DNA from: CAZSHB01 sp964606885
GTDB taxonomy: Bacteria; Babelota; Babeliae; Babelales; CAIQNR01
Length of the DNA: 64,000 nucleotides
Reading direction: 5' to 3'
Assembly (NCBI GenBank): GCA_964606885.1
Contig: CAZSHB010000003.1
Coordinates: 42,855 to 106,854 of the forward strand
Shown: one piece after another, positions 61,314 through 64,000 of the stretch
How the letters are laid out: every line of letters starts with the position of its first letter
How positions within the stretch are numbered: position 1 is the stretch's first letter
Program-made: the position numbers and the translations under genes
The notes under the pieces: model-generated
The model's database searches: none
Told to the model about the DNA's origin: nothing
What the model saw: only the letters and a program-made list of their open reading frames with translations

Positions 61314-62333
61314 ATGAACCAGTACACCATTCTTGGCATAGAAACATCGTGTGACGAAGTTGGCGCAGCCATCTACTCTACTAAGCATGGGCTACAGGCA
61401 AACAAACTGTACTCTCAAACCAAGGAACATAAGCATTTTGGTGGTGTAGTTCCCGAAATTGCATCTCGCCTTCATATCCAAAAAATTAACGGTATTGTGC
61501 AAGAAGCATTGGATGCTGCAGATATGACGCTTAACGATATTGATGCTATTGCTGTAACTAGCAAACCGGGCCTACCAGGATCACTCTTAATTGGAACCTG
61601 TTTTGCCAAAGCTCTTGCAGGTGCACTCAATAAAAAAATTATCGCTATTGACCACCTTGAAGGACACGCTTTTTCTGCATGCATAGAACACACCGTGCCC
61701 TTTCCAGCAGTCTGCATTACCGCCTCTGGCGGACACAGCAGCATCTATCGACTGCAAGACTATGGTGACTGGTCTGTGCTTGGCACCACGCTTGATGACG
61801 CGGCAGGCGAAGCATTTGATAAGATCGCCAAACTGTTACAGCTCGGGTACCCAGGCGGCCCTATTATTGAACAATATGCAAAAGCTGCTGGATTTAAAGA
61901 CTATTTTAACTACCCACGCAATAAACTGCATGATTTAATGTTTAGCTTTTCTGGTTTAAAAACGGCCGTGCTGTACGATCTTGTTAAACAAGGCGCCTAT
62001 GATCTAGCTACCAAAAAACTGTTAACTGATAGCCAGGAACTTAAGCAACAGGTAGCAAGTTCTTTCTTAGTGTGTGTGGGTGATATATTTGCACAAAAAG
62101 TTACTAAGGCATTGAAGGATGATCCATCCTACAAGGCGCTTGCGTTTGTAGGCGGCGTTGCATGTAATAAATATTTACAAAGTCGTCTCACAGAAGTTGC
62201 ACACAAACATGGCATACCGTTTTACGTACCATCAGCACAATTTTGCACAGACAACGCGGCTATGATAGCTTTTGTTGGGCATTATAAACTTCAACAAGGT
62301 TTAATCAGTCCACTTGATTTTGATATTTTATAA
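61314..62333 (+). CDS. tsaD: tRNA N6-threonylcarbamoyladenosine transferase TsaD
   Basis: The start at 61314 (MNQYTILGIETSCDE) is chosen because AAGGG is 8 bases upstream; an ATG at 61308 would be too close. 340 residues of the ASKHA fold: GIETSCDE, GGVVPEIASRLH, metal-binding DHLEGHAFS (His-x3-His), TASGGHSSIY, DDAAGEAFDKIAKLL, and the Asp ligand in FCTDNAAMIA. It forms t6A37 in tRNAs reading ANN codons, with TsaB, TsaC and TsaE, which are not in this window. Confidence 0.96.
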   Translation: MNQYTILGIETSCDEVGAAIYSTKHGLQANKLYSQTKEHKHFGGVVPEIASRLHIQKINGIVQEALDAADMTLNDIDAIAVTSKPGLPGSLLIGTCFAKALAGALNKKIIAIDHLEGHAFSACIEHTVPFPAVCITASGGHSSIYRLQDYGDWSVLGTTLDDAAGEAFDKIAKLLQLGYPGGPIIEQYAKAAGFKDYFNYPRNKLHDLMFSFSGLKTAVLYDLVKQGAYDLATKKLLTDSQELKQQVASSFLVCVGDIFAQKVTKALKDDPSYKALAFVGGVACNKYLQSRLTEVAHKHGIPFYVPSAQFCTDNAAMIAFVGHYKLQQGLISPLDFDIL

Positions 62334-62358
62334 AATACTTTAAAAAAAAGAAGTTGTT

Positions 62359-63372
62359 ATGGAGTTATCGTTAACAGAATCCCCCTATAGTATTATGCTA
62401 CTTGCCGCAGCAACAACCGTTGTCCTAGGTGTTAGTATCGGCTGGTACCTAAACAGTAGCAACCCAAAAATTAAAATAATAACCGTTCGAGATCCTCTTG
62501 GTTTTGATATCAAGTTTTGGACGCAAAGTTTTGGTTCACGCAAAAAACCTGCAGTCTTGCTTATTCACGGCGCAGGATCACTTGCAGATTTTTGGCCAGA
62601 AAGCTTTTGTAAAGCTATTGCTGCACAAGGCTATTTTGTTATTCGATACGATCAACGGGATAGTGGACGCTCAAGCCATTTTACAAAAACAGCCTCTATT
62701 GCTGACGAAGGTCCCTATACGTTTGACGATCTTGCTCATGATGCACTGACTATTTTAGATGCGTACGGGATTAAGCAAGCATCCGTTATTGGCCACTCCC
62801 TTGGTGGCAATATTGCATATCGCTTAATCACTACTCACCCTGAACGATTCAATAACGCTATAACTATCAGTTCTGGACCAAGTTTGCGCCCAGAAACGCT
62901 TGCAATATTCCATCTGCCTCATGGAGATAAAGAAACTATTCGTATTATGTTTAGTAATAACCCTATTGGCGATTTTAGTAGGGACTACCCTGCATGGTTA
63001 CGCACATGGACCGCACTGCATGGCGAACTACCCATAGAAGATGACCGTGCACGTGCTTATACACAAGCATTGTACCAAGATAGTAAAAAGCGCCCTGGTG
63101 CTGCACGCAATCATATGGCAACATTCTTAACTATGCCGCTTGATATGCCAGAACATCTTAAAACAATTACCATGCCGGTGCTTATTATACATGGCGAAAA
63201 AGATACCCTACTACCTATAGAGCACGGCCAACTTACACACACACTTATTCCAGGATCTGAGTTTAAAGAACTGAAGCGTGCAGGCCATATGTTTTTTAAT
63301 AAACACCTCTGGGACACACTTACAGAAACTATTATAGAATTTTTAAACAGACATAAACCTATAAAAAAATAG
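62359..63372 (+). CDS. alpha/beta hydrolase, membrane-anchored
   Basis: 337 residues. An N-terminal helix (about residues 10-30, SIMLLAAATTVVLGVSIGWYL) anchors it. The hydrolase part has LLIHGAGSLADFW (oxyanion), YDQRDSGRSSHF, the nucleophile elbow GHSLGGNIAYRL, the acid in IHGEKDTLLP and the His in LKRAGHMFF. This is the epoxide hydrolase/haloperoxidase/aclacinomycin-esterase type of layout; substrate unknown. It follows tsaD by 25 bases and may be co-transcribed. Confidence 0.85.
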   Translation: MELSLTESPYSIMLLAAATTVVLGVSIGWYLNSSNPKIKIITVRDPLGFDIKFWTQSFGSRKKPAVLLIHGAGSLADFWPESFCKAIAAQGYFVIRYDQRDSGRSSHFTKTASIADEGPYTFDDLAHDALTILDAYGIKQASVIGHSLGGNIAYRLITTHPERFNNAITISSGPSLRPETLAIFHLPHGDKETIRIMFSNNPIGDFSRDYPAWLRTWTALHGELPIEDDRARAYTQALYQDSKKRPGAARNHMATFLTMPLDMPEHLKTITMPVLIIHGEKDTLLPIEHGQLTHTLIPGSEFKELKRAGHMFFNKHLWDTLTETIIEFLNRHKPIKK

Positions 63373-63378
63373 ATAAAC

Positions 63379-63410
63379 AAAAAGGCTGTCGGTAAAAAGA
63401 CAGCCTTTTT
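63379..63410. terminator. bidirectional rho-independent terminator
   Basis: AAAGGCTGTC pairs with GACAGCCTTT around a short loop, with A and T runs on both sides. It serves the hydrolase gene on the plus strand and rho on the minus strand. Confidence 0.88.
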
Positions 63411-63433
63411 AATTTGAAAATCTAAGATCTTAT

Positions 63434-64000
63434 TTAGCCTTGATGGCCATTGCCATTTCCGCCGCCATTACCGTTTCCAGCCATAGCACCTTTTTTAGCA
63501 TTCATAGACTCAAAGAACTCTTCATTAGTTTTTGATTTTCTCATCTTATCGATTAAGAATTCCATACCTTCGATCAAGTTCATGTTTGATAAGAACTTTT
63601 GTAATACCCATGCGCGTTTTAGTTCTTCTTCGTTTAACAGAAGATCTTCGCAACGAGTACCAGAGAGTAACAGATCAAACGCTGGATACACACGACGATT
63701 TGCCAATTTACGGCTCATGTGCATTTCCATGTTGCCCGTACCTTTAAATTCTTCGAAAATAACTTCGTCCATACGAGAACCGGTTTCTACTAAAGCACTT
63801 GCAATAATAGTAAGCGAGCCGCCCTCTTCTGTATTACGCGCTGCACCAAAGAAGCGTTTAGGACGTTGTAATGCATTTGCATCTACACCACCAGTAAGTA
63901 CTTTGCCTGATGCAGGAGCAGTTGTGTTATAGGCACGAGCAAGACGAGTGATAGAATCTAGAAATATCACCACATCTTTACCGCACTCAACAAGGCGCTT
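63434..64000 (-). CDS. rho: transcription termination factor Rho, C-terminal part (5' end outside the window)
   Basis: 189 codons, open to the right edge. Seen: KDVVIFLDSITRLARAYN (Walker B), TGGVDANALQRPKRFFGAARN (Q- and R-loop area), the SALVETGSRMDEVIFEEFKGTGNME segment, and RKLANRRVYPAFD. These are the RNA-dependent ATPase motor parts. The last 14 residues form a Gly/Asn tail (GNGNGGGNGNGHQG) beyond the usual family end. Confidence 0.95.
   Translation of the reverse strand, partial: KRLVECGKDVVIFLDSITRLARAYNTTAPASGKVLTGGVDANALQRPKRFFGAARNTEEGGSLTIIASALVETGSRMDEVIFEEFKGTGNMEMHMSRKLANRRVYPAFDLLLSGTRCEDLLLNEEELKRAWVLQKFLSNMNLIEGMEFLIDKMRKSKTNEEFFESMNAKKGAMAGNGNGGGNGNGHQG

Noticed and set aside
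63450..63932. Plus-strand frame of 160 residues opposite rho
   Set aside because: It is fully inside rho on the other strand, and the rho reading has all family motifs.
1..64000. CRISPR arrays, insertion sequences, rRNA or tRNA genes
   Set aside because: No regular direct repeats with spacers, no transposase frame, and no tRNA-type GTTCGAA cloverleaf apart from the tRNA-like domain of ssrA were found by eye.

Overview
The window reads as part of a small, AT-rich genome of an intracellular or host-associated Gram-negative-type bacterium. The best fit is the phylum Dependentiae (TM6; Babela-like), inferred from the combination of many ankyrin proteins with signal peptides, Cys-rich secreted proteins, an outer-membrane type envelope (Skp-like chaperone, beta-barrel protein) and normal bacterial core genes. 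No 16S rRNA or tRNA gene was seen, so this assignment is an inference. Genes mostly use the standard bacterial code (UGA is a genuine terminator, for example at the 3' end of alaS) and AGGAG-like ribosome binding sites.

Layout. 1-8.3 kb: accessory region with secreted ankyrin proteins, a MepB-like protein and a membrane protein with a histone-like lysine tail. 8.3-16 kb: core genes rpsA-ndk, a lipase-like hydrolase overlapping murI, efp-nusB on the opposite strand, and glyA. 16-43.7 kb: a large surface-glycan locus. It holds nucleotide-sugar dehydrogenases and epimerases, three methyltransferases, a Wzm/Wzt-type ABC exporter, GT2, GT4 and two GT69-like transferases, asnB, manC, wecB, wecC, an ADH-Gfo/Idh/MocA fusion, and above all five tandem paralogues of a polytopic GT-C-like glycosyltransferase plus a sixth, more distant one. 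43.7-51.5 kb: a HIT hydrolase, two small membrane or secreted proteins, alaS broken by an in-frame UAA, a Nudix hydrolase, three consecutive Cys-rich secreted proteins and pth. 51.5-59.6 kb: Skp-like chaperone, more ankyrin genes (one broken by an in-frame UGA), a P2-type cation ATPase carrying a repeat-derived insertion, a beta-barrel protein and two YVTN beta-propeller proteins. 59.8-64 kb: ssrA (tmRNA) next to smpB, a DUF2062 gene, tsaD, an alpha/beta hydrolase and the 3' part of rho.

How the parts fit. wecB/wecC and the other dehydrogenase/epimerase supply uronic and amino sugars, and manC supplies GDP-mannose. The GT2 enzyme probably charges a polyprenyl phosphate that the GT-C enzymes use on the outer face of the inner membrane. 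Soluble transferases and methyltransferases build and cap a chain that Wzm/Wzt exports. Tight spacing and ATGA-type overlaps show long co-transcribed runs on the minus strand (31.6 to 18.9 kb and 43.6 to 34.0 kb).

Most notable: the UAA inside alaS, a short repeat found both in frame in the ATPase gene and touching the 3' end of ssrA, the GT-C paralogue array, and the Cys-rich secreted trio.
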